From NCBI GenBank assembly GCA_036825615.1, contig DAISXY010000015.1:34445-98444 (forward strand): DNA of 64,000 nt, written 5' to 3'. The notes under the pieces were generated by a model that was given only the letters and a program-made list of their open reading frames with translations, searched no databases and was not told the DNA's origin. Every line of letters starts with the position of its first letter. The first letter of the stretch is position 1. The position numbers were made by a program, and so were the translations under genes. This DNA comes from JAICXG01 sp036825615 (GTDB lineage: Bacteria > Verrucomicrobiota > Verrucomicrobiia > Chthoniobacterales > UBA10450). This document shows positions 15,893 through 23,713 of the stretch, piece after piece.

Positions 15893-17425
15893 CTATTGCC
15901 AAGTCGCCTTGAAATCGTTCAGCGCGGAGGCCAGGTCCGCTTCGAGGTCTTTGTCGAGCGCCTTCTTTGTGCGGATGGAGGCGAGCAGGCTCTCCTTTCG
16001 GGTTTGCAGGTAATCCTGGAGCTTGAGCTGAAATTCCTTCACCCGGTCAACCGGCACGGCATCCAAATAACCGTTCTGCATCGCCCAGAGAACTGCCACC
16101 TGTTCCTCGACCGCGATCGGGTTGTATTGCACCTGCTTGAAAAGCTCGACAATCCGTTGCCCGCGATCGAGCCGCGCCTTGGTCGCGGCGTCGAGATCGG
16201 AGCCAAACTGCGCGAAGGCCGCCAGCTCGCGGAACTGCGCGAGGTCGAGCTTGATCTTGCCCGCGACCTGTTTGATCGCCTTGATCTGCGCCGCGGAACC
16301 GACCCGGCTGACCGACAGGCCGACCGAGATGGCTGGCCGCACGCCTTGGAAGAACAGGTCGGTCTCGAGATAAATCTGGCCGTCGGTAATCGAGATGACG
16401 TTGGTCGGGATGTAGGCCGAGACGTCGCCCGCCTGCGTCTCGATAATCGGGAGCGCGGTCAACGATCCACCGCCCGCTTCCTCGGTCACACGCGCGCTGC
16501 GTTCGAGCAGGCGCGAATGGAGATAAAAGACATCGCCGGGATAAGCCTCGCGCCCGGAGGGCCGTTTCAAGACTAACGACACCTGCCGATAAGCGACGGC
16601 GTGTTTCGAGAGATCGTCGTAAATGATGAGCGCGTCCATGCCGTTATCCATGAACCACTCGCCCATCGCCGCGCCGGCAAACGGCGCGAGGTATTGGTTG
16701 GTCGCGCTCTCCGAGGCGGGCGCGGAAACAATCGTCGTGTACGGCATCGCGCCATTGCGTTCGAGCACGTTGAGCGTGCGCGCGACGTTCGAGTTCTTCT
16801 GCCCGACGGCGACGTAAATGCAATAGAGCGGGCGATGATCCTTCAGCCGCCCTTCTTCCGCCGCCTTATTCAGACGCGCCTGACTGATGATCGTATCAAC
16901 CGCAATGGTCGATTTGCCGGTCGCGCGATCGCCGATGATCAGCTCGCGCTGCCCGCGCCCGATCGGAATCATGGCGTCGATCGCCATGATACCGGTCTGG
17001 ACCGGTTGGCTGACGCTTCGGCGTTTGATGATGCCGGGCGCGATCTTTTCCACCGGATAATACGAGTCGGTGTGAATCGGTCCCTTGTTATCGATCGGCT
17101 GGCCTAACGTGTTCACAACCCGGCCAAGCAGCGCCTTGCCTACCGGCACCTGGAGCAGCTTGCCGGTCGTTTTCACTTCATCGCCTTCCGCGACGCGCGT
17201 TGGATCGCCGAGGAGAATGACACCGACTTCGGTTTCTTCGAGATTGAGGGCGAGACCGAATTCGCCGCTCGGGAATTCGATCATCTCGTTCAACATCACA
17301 TCGCTTAGGCCTTCGATGCGGGCGACACCGTCGCCGGCTTCGCGCACCACGCCGACGTTGCTTTTCGTAGTCGAGGTTTTCAGCCCCGCAATTTGTGTTT
17401 CGATTTCTTCCAGAATGCTGCTCAT
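15893..17425 (-). CDS. atpA: F1 ATP synthase alpha subunit
   Basis: 510 residues. The nucleotide-binding loop GDRATGKST and the alpha-type DDLSKHAVAYRQVSLVLKRP segment identify the non-catalytic alpha subunit; the C-terminal helical domain is complete. The N-terminal EIETQIAGLKTSTTKSNVG contacts delta. Spacing to atpH is 9 bp. The ribosome binding region carries an ACCTAACGA variant of the dispersed motif (17432-17440), and GCCTAACGT and GACTAACGA variants lie inside the gene. Confidence 0.97.
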   Translation of the reverse strand: MSSILEEIETQIAGLKTSTTKSNVGVVREAGDGVARIEGLSDVMLNEMIEFPSGEFGLALNLEETEVGVILLGDPTRVAEGDEVKTTGKLLQVPVGKALLGRVVNTLGQPIDNKGPIHTDSYYPVEKIAPGIIKRRSVSQPVQTGIMAIDAMIPIGRGQRELIIGDRATGKSTIAVDTIISQARLNKAAEEGRLKDHRPLYCIYVAVGQKNSNVARTLNVLERNGAMPYTTIVSAPASESATNQYLAPFAGAAMGEWFMDNGMDALIIYDDLSKHAVAYRQVSLVLKRPSGREAYPGDVFYLHSRLLERSARVTEEAGGGSLTALPIIETQAGDVSAYIPTNVISITDGQIYLETDLFFQGVRPAISVGLSVSRVGSAAQIKAIKQVAGKIKLDLAQFRELAAFAQFGSDLDAATKARLDRGQRIVELFKQVQYNPIAVEEQVAVLWAMQNGYLDAVPVDRVKEFQLKLQDYLQTRKESLLASIRTKKALDKDLEADLASALNDFKATWQ

Positions 17426-17434
17426 GATAATTCG

Positions 17435-17833
17435 TTAGGTTGAAAATTGTTGCTCGAGGCGCTGGAGCCGGTTGCGCACACTGCTATCCCACACATCGCT
17501 CCCGATGCGCACGCGCACGCCCCCAAGCAGTCCCGGGTTAATCACATATTCGGGAGTGAGACCACGACCGTATTTTTTCTCAAGCCCGGAAACAATCTCG
17601 CTGCTCACCGCCGGGTCGAGCGCCATCGCCGACTCGATCCGGACCTGGCGTTTCTCGAGCTCGAGGCGCAAAAGGCGATGAAAATCCTGCAGTAGCACGA
17701 TGTAATTGCGCGGTTTCTTGTCCACGATCGAACGCACGAAAAAACGCACCTTCTCCGGATCGAGCACGCCATCGACGTAGCTCGCTCGCACCATGTCGCG
17801 CGAGAGTTGTCGGGTTTCCTTGTTGATCTTCAT
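17435..17833 (-). CDS. atpH: F1 ATP synthase delta subunit, short form
   Basis: 132 residues, shorter than the usual 170-185. The C-terminal signature is intact (INPGLLGGVRVRIGSDVWDS, then SVRNRLQRLEQQF), and the missing part is in the N-terminal helical domain. Position between atpF and atpA and the motif support the identity. Short delta subunits also occur in other bacteria, so this is probably functional. Peripheral stalk protein linking F1 to the b subunits. Confidence 0.88.
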   Translation of the reverse strand: MKINKETRQLSRDMVRASYVDGVLDPEKVRFFVRSIVDKKPRNYIVLLQDFHRLLRLELEKRQVRIESAMALDPAVSSEIVSGLEKKYGRGLTPEYVINPGLLGGVRVRIGSDVWDSSVRNRLQRLEQQFST

Positions 17834-17848
17834 CCGGTGAACGCCTGC

Positions 17849-18394
17849 TCAGGCCGAGACCTGCCGGCCCGCTTCCTCCTGAAGGCGTTTTTGGTCGTCG
17901 GGGGTGAGAACTTTGCCTGTCACCTTGGCGGTTGTTTCCACCACCAGCCGCCCGAGTTCGCGCTTCAGTCGCGCCATCTCGCGCTCGTGCTCGAGCACGG
18001 TGGCTTCACGCGCCTTGGCGATGATCTGCTCGGCCGCCGCGATCGCTTCCTGCTGCTTGCGCTCCGCGATCACGCCCGCGCTCGCGCGCGCTTCGTCGAT
18101 CATCTTTTGCGCTTCCGCGTTCGCCTTCCCGAGGGTTTCCTGATAACGCTGCTCCGCCTCTGCGAGCTGCTGCTTGATCTTCTCTGCGTTGAGGAGACCC
18201 TCGGCGATTAGCTGCCGTCGTTCCTCGAGAATGCCGAGGATCGGTTTGTAGGCGAACCGCTTCAGGAGCAGGGCGACGAGGACGAAGCTGATAACCTGCG
18301 AGAGAAATATCCAGAGGTCAAAGCCGAACTGTCGGCCGGTATCACGCGCCAGGTCGGCAATATCGGCGGCTGCGGCAAGGATGGTCATGTTCAT
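17849..18394 (-). CDS. atpF: Fo ATP synthase b subunit
   Basis: 181 residues. One N-terminal membrane helix (about 25-45, LWIFLSQVISFVLVALLLKR) is followed by the b-subunit motif FAYKPILGILEERR and a long Ala, Glu and Lys-rich coiled coil to about 165. It forms the peripheral stalk. The start may be the first ATG or the one two codons later. It is 15 bp upstream of atpH. A hairpin separates it from atpE. Confidence 0.93.
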   Translation of the reverse strand: MNMTILAAAADIADLARDTGRQFGFDLWIFLSQVISFVLVALLLKRFAYKPILGILEERRQLIAEGLLNAEKIKQQLAEAEQRYQETLGKANAEAQKMIDEARASAGVIAERKQQEAIAAAEQIIAKAREATVLEHEREMARLKRELGRLVVETTAKVTGKVLTPDDQKRLQEEAGRQVSA

Positions 18395-18399
18395 CGAAA

Positions 18400-18424
18400 T
18401 AAAAGCGGCCCACGTGGGCGGCCG
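18400..18424 (-). terminator. candidate attenuator between atpE and atpF
   Basis: On the transcribed strand GCCGCCCACGTGGGCCGC forms a strong hairpin (GCCCACGTGGGC is a perfect palindrome) followed by TTTTATTT. It lies in the 39-bp gap after atpE. A partial terminator here would let more c subunit be made than b, matching the 10 to 15 c subunits per complex; this role is inference. Confidence 0.5.
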
Positions 18425-18433
18425 TTGGAGAAC

Positions 18434-18646
18434 TTATTTAACCAGGAACAGCGCGTAGAACACGATCGCTTCCGCAAACGCGATCGCGAGAATCGCCTGC
18501 ACGAGGATGGGAGTAGCCGCCCCGGGATTGCGGCCGACCGCGGCGCTCGCCCCCATGCCGACGAGACCGACGCCGATCGCCGCGCCCAGAGCGGCGAGGC
18601 CGACGTGAATGCTTCCGCTTATTTCTGCCAGTAGTGGTAGTGTCAT
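18434..18646 (-). CDS. atpE: Fo ATP synthase c subunit
   Basis: 70 residues making a two-helix hairpin with the polar loop GRNPGAA and the ion-binding Glu in AIAFAEAIVFYALFL. The residue after the Glu is Ala, not the Ser/Thr of sodium-binding rings, and the first helix lacks the Gln ligand, so a proton-driven ring is expected. It is 70 bp downstream of atpB. Confidence 0.96.
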   Translation of the reverse strand: MTLPLLAEISGSIHVGLAALGAAIGVGLVGMGASAAVGRNPGAATPILVQAILAIAFAEAIVFYALFLVK

Positions 18647-18716
18647 ATAACTTTCTTGGTTGTTGGTTGTGATCAGCGGCCTCCGCGGGATCCACGGTCA
18701 TAGCCGCCGAAATTTT

Positions 18717-19691
18717 CTAGTGGTGTGCTCTTTCCGGCCCGGGTTGATGCTGTGCGATCAAGAGGGTGAATACCGCCGTCAGGAGCATAAAGACCATCGC
18801 CTGAACAATCCCGACGAGCAATTCCATGAAGTAGAACGGAATGGGAATAAGCCAGGAAAGGGCCGGCACCATGTGCGCCATCGTCTCGAGCATGGTCTCA
18901 CCCGCGTAGACATTCCCGTAAAGCCGGAAACTGAGCGAAATCGGCCGGAACAGAATCGAGACAATCTCCAGCCAGCCGGCGAGGAAAAAAACCAGCGCCA
19001 TGAGCAGCTTCATCACTCCTCGGTTTTCGCCTTTGGCGCCAAAGATCTCGTGCAGGACTCCGCCGACACCCTGCGACTGGACGGCCCAGTAAAGCCAAAG
19101 CGCGAAAAACACCGCCGCCATGGCAAAGGTCATGTTGAGGTCGGCGTTGCCGCCGCGCAGGAGCGGAGTGTCGACGCGAAACCGGTTCGTGGCCGGATCT
19201 ACATGCCCCCAGCCGACGGTGCCAATGCCGGGGATAAGACCGAACCAATTTACGAAGAGGATGAAAATGAAAAGCGTGGCGAAAAACCAAAAGGTCCGCT
19301 TGACCAAATCGCCTCCGATGACGCTCTCGAGGAAATTGTAAAGGCTTTCCACCAGCCACTCCCAGAAGTTCTGCCGGCCGCCAGGAACCGGCTGGATCTT
19401 GCGCGTGGCCATTTGCGCAAAAATGATGATCGCGACGGCTACGATCCAGGTCACGATCATCGAGTTCGTGATCGTGAATTTCCCGATGTGAGCCAGGACG
19501 TTTGGTTTGAGCGGGACGCCCTCATGCTCTCCGCCGTGATCTGGCCTTGCTTCCGTCGAAGCAACCGCAGCAGGCGCTGGCGTTGGCTGCGCCTCAACCG
19601 GTGGAGCGAATCCGCCGCTGAAAAGCATCGCGCCGAGGAGGAGCAGCAGCACGAAATGAAAACGGTGGTAGCGCATCTTGCAATTTGCCAA
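18717..19691 (-). CDS. atpB: Fo ATP synthase a subunit
   Basis: 324 residues, with an N-terminal hydrophobic segment and a Pro, Ala, His-rich extension (about 1-75) before the conserved a-subunit core. The essential Arg is in the helix LSFRLYGNVYAGE, and the last helices (FYFMELLVGIVQAMVFMLLT, then AVFTLLI) complete the proton half-channel. The extension resembles a signal peptide, as in several other phyla. First gene of the operon. The 19692-19859 gap before it shows no atpI or atpZ. Confidence 0.95.
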   Translation of the reverse strand: MANCKMRYHRFHFVLLLLLGAMLFSGGFAPPVEAQPTPAPAAVASTEARPDHGGEHEGVPLKPNVLAHIGKFTITNSMIVTWIVAVAIIIFAQMATRKIQPVPGGRQNFWEWLVESLYNFLESVIGGDLVKRTFWFFATLFIFILFVNWFGLIPGIGTVGWGHVDPATNRFRVDTPLLRGGNADLNMTFAMAAVFFALWLYWAVQSQGVGGVLHEIFGAKGENRGVMKLLMALVFFLAGWLEIVSILFRPISLSFRLYGNVYAGETMLETMAHMVPALSWLIPIPFYFMELLVGIVQAMVFMLLTAVFTLLIAQHQPGPERAHH

Positions 19692-19859
19692 GCGGCGTCA
19701 CCGGGTGCCGGTGAAGCGCGACATGTTCCGGACAGAACAGGCTTACGCTTCAGGGCCGCTTACGTCGCGCATACAGAAGAACATCTTCGGGGCGCTGACA
19801 AGCAACTTTGCCGAGAATTTTTTCGCCGCCAAAAACTGAGGAAAGACGCGGCCGAAAAT

Positions 19860-21089
19860 CTATTTTGCCGGCACGCCTTCCTGCTGAAAAGGAGGCACAA
19901 CCACCGGTAGGCTGCGCCGCGCGCGGACCTGCGCTTCGTCTGCGATCGCCGCCGCTTCGCGGTACTGCCCTTCGAGCTCGGCGATGTGGCGGCCTTGTTC
20001 GAAATGTCTCGCGACCGATTCGCTCGCAAGAATCCCCATCTCGCTGAAGGAATGCCGCGTCCGGGTGATCTTCTTCATCTCCGCCGCGAGCGCTTCGTGA
20101 TCGCGTTCCTCGACCAGGATCCCGCAACGGCCGTCTTCAACCGCCTCGGGAATGCCCCCGTGGCGGGTCGCGAGCACCGGCATGCCGGTCGCCATCGCTT
20201 CGAGGATGGAGTTCGGGATTCCCTCCTGATTTTCATCCGCCGGCATTTCGCTCGGGTGGAGAAAAATGTGGCAGCTGTGGTAAAGCTCGAGCAACGCGGG
20301 CTGCGAGAGGAAACCGGTGAAATGAACATGCCGGCGAATTCCCAGTTCCGTCGCGAGCGCTTCCAAGGCGGGTTGCAGGGGACCTTTGCCGGCGATGAGC
20401 AGTTGTGAGCGCGGATTATCGCGCTGAAAAATCGCGAACGCGCGCAGGCAGGTGATTAGCCCCTTCTTCGGGATAAGGCGGCAAGCCTGTAAGAACCTCC
20501 ACTCACCATCCACCGGTCCGACCCGGCGCATGAGCGGGAACTGCGCGAGCGGGATGCCGGTGCGGTTGATCCGGATCTTCTCCGGAGGACAACCGAGCCT
20601 GACGAGTCGTCGCTCCAGAGAGCGAGAGCGCGCCAGCACGAGTGGTACGGCTTGGAAAACCTTGCGCAATTTCGCCGCGTAATCCGGGCTCTCCGCTTTC
20701 AACATCACATCGGCTCCGTGAAAGGAGACAATGCACGGTTTGTTCCAGCATTGGATGAATGGCAGCAGATGCACCCCGGTGTGGCCAAAATAGATGTGCA
20801 TCAGGTCAGCCCCGCGGCGCTCGAGCAGATTGGCGAGCAATTGATATTCGCCCCGGTAAACGATCGGCGGCTGATGTTCGACAAATTTAAGCCAGCCGTG
20901 CCGCAATGGATTGCGCCGGGGTGGCGGGATCAGTTCGATGTCTTCAAAGGGAAAGCGCTCGCTGTTCTGTTTCTTTTTCGTCATCACGAAGGTCTGCACC
21001 TCGCGGAGCGCCGTCACCTGCCGGTAGATGTGTAACATCTCCGATTTCAAAAACGTTGTGCAATAACTCGCAACGACCAGCTTCGACAT
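19860..21089 (-). CDS. glycosyltransferase, family 4 type
   Basis: 409 residues with the GT-B fold. The N-terminal domain includes GADLMHIYFGHTGVHLLPF and VSFHGADVM; the C-terminal Glycos_transf_1 domain has LQACRLIPKKGLITCLRAFA, LLIAGKGPLQPALE and the donor-binding EGIPNSILEAMATGMPVLAT, an E-x7-E pattern. The last 25 residues are a Pro/Val-rich tail. It transfers an NDP-sugar or similar donor, probably in envelope polysaccharide assembly; donor and acceptor cannot be read. The gene stands alone, with a 65-bp gap to obg. Confidence 0.85.
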   Translation of the reverse strand: MSKLVVASYCTTFLKSEMLHIYRQVTALREVQTFVMTKKKQNSERFPFEDIELIPPPRRNPLRHGWLKFVEHQPPIVYRGEYQLLANLLERRGADLMHIYFGHTGVHLLPFIQCWNKPCIVSFHGADVMLKAESPDYAAKLRKVFQAVPLVLARSRSLERRLVRLGCPPEKIRINRTGIPLAQFPLMRRVGPVDGEWRFLQACRLIPKKGLITCLRAFAIFQRDNPRSQLLIAGKGPLQPALEALATELGIRRHVHFTGFLSQPALLELYHSCHIFLHPSEMPADENQEGIPNSILEAMATGMPVLATRHGGIPEAVEDGRCGILVEERDHEALAAEMKKITRTRHSFSEMGILASESVARHFEQGRHIAELEGQYREAAAIADEAQVRARRSLPVVVPPFQQEGVPAK

Positions 21090-21154
21090 AAATCGGGGAA
21101 CCCCCTTAGTTAAGGCAAAAAGTTGTGAACTACTAAACCATGCATGTGGCTTGT

Positions 21155-22267
21155 CTAACCAGAATCGCCATCGCTCGAATCGGCAGCCTTGTCACACAAT
21201 AATTGTGTCATCCCGAACTCATCCTCCTGTAACCATTGGTCGAGCGCTCGCTTCAGTTCTTCAATTCCGTTGCCGTTCTTGGCCGAAATTGCCACTACTT
21301 CGCGCTGCGGATAGCGGCGGCGGAAGGCACGGAGCTTTTCCTCCGCGCCCGGCAAATCCATCTTGTTCGCCACCACCCCCCAGGGCCGTTGCGACAGACG
21401 CGGATCGTAGAGGTCAATCTCGCGCCGGAGATGTTGCAGGTCGGCAATCGGGCCGCGCCCTTCGCTCCCGGCCATGTCGAGAACAAAGAGAAGCAACCGA
21501 CACCGCGTGATGTGGCGCAAAAAAGCATGGCCGAGTCCGAGATTGCGGTGTGCGCCTTCAATCAACCCGGGAATGTCCGCGACCGTCGCGCGTCGGTAAT
21601 CGTCGAACTCAACTACTCCGATCATCGGATGCAAGGTCGTAAACGGATAGGCCGCCACTTTCGGATGCGCCGCCGAAATCCGGCGGAGCAAAGTGGATTT
21701 GCCCGCATTCGGATAACCAACCAGACCGACATCCGCAATCGTGCGCAGCTCGAGCAGAAAATCGCCTTCTTCGCCTTCCTCGCCTTCGGTGTATTCGCGT
21801 GGGGCGCGGTTCCGCGAGCTTTTAAAATGCACGTTACCCTTGCCTCCCGCTCCTCCGCGGCAGAGGACAAACTCCTCGTTAGGCCGAGTCAAATCCGCGA
21901 TCTGAATCAGGGATGAGGGATGAGGGATGAGGGATGAATCTCTTTCGCCCTCATCCCTCCGCCCTCCGCCCTCATCCCTCCACACGATCGTCCCCACCGG
22001 CACCTTCACGACCTTGTCGGGCGCGCCGCGGCCGTGCATCTGTTTGCCCCGTCCGTGAGCGCCGCTTTTTGCCTTGATTAGCGGCTCGTAAAAAAGCGCC
22101 GCGAGATTATCCGTGTGCTCGTCGGCGCGAAGCACGATGTCGCCGCCCTTGCCGCCGTCACCGCCATCCGGGCCGCCCTTGGGAACAAATTTTTCCCGCC
22201 GAAAACTGACACAGCCGCGCCCGCCGTCGCCCGCCTTTGCGTGCACCTTGATCCGGTCGACGAACAT
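21155..22267 (-). CDS. obgE: GTPase Obg
   Basis: 370 residues from MFVDRIKVHAKAGDGG. The Gly-rich Obg fold (about 1-160) contains GGPDGGDGGKGGDIVL; the G domain has G1 GYPNAGKSTLL, G3 DIPGLIEGAH, G4 NKMD and G5 SAKNG. It is a ribosome-assembly and stringent-response GTPase in the cytoplasm. Residues about 97-121 of the Obg fold are an unusual insert encoded by a short repeat (see 21905-21985), but the frame is kept. The start is set by family sequence; five codons upstream are open. Confidence 0.95.
   Translation of the reverse strand: MFVDRIKVHAKAGDGGRGCVSFRREKFVPKGGPDGGDGGKGGDIVLRADEHTDNLAALFYEPLIKAKSGAHGRGKQMHGRGAPDKVVKVPVGTIVWRDEGGGRRDEGERDSSLIPHPSSLIQIADLTRPNEEFVLCRGGAGGKGNVHFKSSRNRAPREYTEGEEGEEGDFLLELRTIADVGLVGYPNAGKSTLLRRISAAHPKVAAYPFTTLHPMIGVVEFDDYRRATVADIPGLIEGAHRNLGLGHAFLRHITRCRLLLFVLDMAGSEGRGPIADLQHLRREIDLYDPRLSQRPWGVVANKMDLPGAEEKLRAFRRRYPQREVVAISAKNGNGIEELKRALDQWLQEDEFGMTQLLCDKAADSSDGDSG
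21905..21985. repeat. in-frame repeat insert inside obg
   Basis: GGATGAGGGATGAGGGATGA on one arm faces CCCTCATCCCTCCGCCCTC on the other, giving tandem GGGATGA units in inverted orientation. It codes for about 25 Arg, Asp, Glu and Ser-rich residues that replace a surface loop of the Obg domain. The length keeps the reading frame. Confidence 0.75.
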
Positions 22268-22330
22268 CGCTTGAGCATACACGCAGCTTCCGCTCGTGCA
22301 CGAAACCCTCCGCCCACAACCGCCAACTCG

Positions 22331-22463
22331 TCATCCTGAGCGAAGCGCAGCGAAGTCGAAGGATCCCGTGGAGTCACCGTGAACCCCGCAGCGCGAAAAG
22401 CAGCCACGCTTCAAGTCCTCTCCACGGGATCCTTCGACTACGCTGCGCTCCGCTCAGGATGAC
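22331..22463. repeat. long inverted repeat at the glgA 3' end
   Basis: Two arms of about 40 bp, opening TCATCCTGAGCGAAGCGCAG and closing CTGCGCTCCGCTCAGGATGA, surround a short centre. Similar TCATCCTGAGCGAAG palindromes are widespread in soil bacteria. The last two codons and the stop of the glycogen synthase gene (TCA TCC TGA) are provided by the right arm, so the element has inserted at the gene end. It may act as a terminator between glgA and obg. Confidence 0.8.
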
Positions 22464-23656
22464 ACCGTGCGATAGAGGTGAATCGTCTCCTTGGCGATCG
22501 CGCCCCAGCCGAACTTCTCCTCCGCCCGTTTCCGCCCGGCGCGGCCAAACTTCTTTCGCAGCTCCGGATTCGCCATCAGCTCGTTGATTCGCGTCGCGAG
22601 ATCGCGCTCGAACTTCTCCGGATGAATCGGTTCAAACGGGCTCTCCTTCATCTGCTCGACCGGCACGAGAAAACCGGTCTCACCATCGACGACCACTTCC
22701 TTAATCCCGCCAACCGCGCTCGCTACCACCGGCGTCTCACAAGCCATCGCTTCGAGGTTGATGATCCCAAACGGCTCGTAAATCGACGGGCAGCAAAAGA
22801 CCGCTGCGTGCGAGTACAACTCCACGAGCGTTTTCTTGTCGACCATCTCGTCGACCCAGATCACGTCGCCGCGCTGCGCCTGCGCCTCGCTCACGGCCGC
22901 TTTCATTTCCGCCGCGATCTCGGGCGTGTCCGGCGCGCCGGCACAAAGCACGATCTGAAAATCGCGTTCCATAAACGGAATTGCCCGCGCCAAATGCACG
23001 ATCCCTTTTTGCCGCGTGATCCGCCCGACAAACAAGAGATAGGGCCGGCGCGGATCGATCCCGAAACGCACCAGCGCGTCGGTCTGATCGGTCGGCCGAA
23101 ATTCTTCCAGGTCGATCCCGTTGTAGATCACATGCAGCCGCGATGGTTCGATTTGGAACAACCGCTCCACGTCCGTTTTCGTCTCGTTCGACACGGCGAT
23201 CACTGCGTCCGCCATTTCGAGCGCGGTCTTTTCTACCCAGAGGGAAAAATCGTAGCCGCCGCCGAGTTGCTCGCGTTTCCACGGTCGCAACGGCTCGAGC
23301 GAATGGACCGTGATCACGAGCGGCAAGCCGTAGTTCAATTTCGCCAGAATCCCGCCGAAATGACTGTACCAAGTGTGACAATGAACCAGATCGGCGTCGA
23401 TCCGGAGGGTGTTGAAATCAAGACAACGCTGGAGCGCGCCAAAGACCGAGCGCAACGGTTTCGGGCAGGTGTAGCCGCTCGCGTCCAGCTCGAAACCGCG
23501 CACCTTCGGATTTGTGCCTAACGACTCTTGATCGCCGAAGCAGCGCACTTCGACCTCGATGAATTTCGCCAGCTCGCGCGAGAGATAATCGACATGCACG
23601 CCGGCCCCGCCGTAGATGTGTGGCGGGTACTCGTTGGTGAGAAAAAACGCTTTCAT
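22454..23656 (-). CDS. glgA: glycogen synthase (GT-B)
   Basis: 400 residues. The start FLTNEYPPHIYGGAGVHVDY is typical of the actinobacterial-type glycogen synthase (GlgA/GlgM, about 390 residues), shorter than the enterobacterial form. The C-terminal domain has LLFVGRITRQKGIVHL and CPSIYEPFGIINLEAMAC (donor binding E-x7-E). It adds glucose or builds maltose 1-phosphate from ADP-glucose in the cytoplasm; the two activities cannot be separated by eye. It is divergent from the FGGY kinase gene, 57 bp away. Its stop codon lies in a palindromic repeat. Confidence 0.88.
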   Translation of the reverse strand: MKAFFLTNEYPPHIYGGAGVHVDYLSRELAKFIEVEVRCFGDQESLGTNPKVRGFELDASGYTCPKPLRSVFGALQRCLDFNTLRIDADLVHCHTWYSHFGGILAKLNYGLPLVITVHSLEPLRPWKREQLGGGYDFSLWVEKTALEMADAVIAVSNETKTDVERLFQIEPSRLHVIYNGIDLEEFRPTDQTDALVRFGIDPRRPYLLFVGRITRQKGIVHLARAIPFMERDFQIVLCAGAPDTPEIAAEMKAAVSEAQAQRGDVIWVDEMVDKKTLVELYSHAAVFCCPSIYEPFGIINLEAMACETPVVASAVGGIKEVVVDGETGFLVPVEQMKESPFEPIHPEKFERDLATRINELMANPELRKKFGRAGRKRAEEKFGWGAIAKETIHLYRTVSS

Positions 23657-23674
23657 CCCGCACCGCTCGCTCGC

Positions 23675-23705
23675 ACTTAAAACTTAAAACTTCAAACTTA
23701 AACCT
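23675..23705. repeat. short AAAACTT tandem repeat
   Basis: About four degenerate copies of a 7-9 base unit (TTAAAAC, TTAAAAC, TTCAAAC, TTAAACC) lie between two divergent start codons. The AT-rich stretch probably overlaps one or both promoters. Confidence 0.5.
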
Positions 23706-23713
23706 TTCCGTCC

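Noticed and set aside
19692..19859. atpI or atpZ gene at the head of the ATP synthase operon
   Set aside because: No frame with membrane helices is found in the gap on the coding strand.
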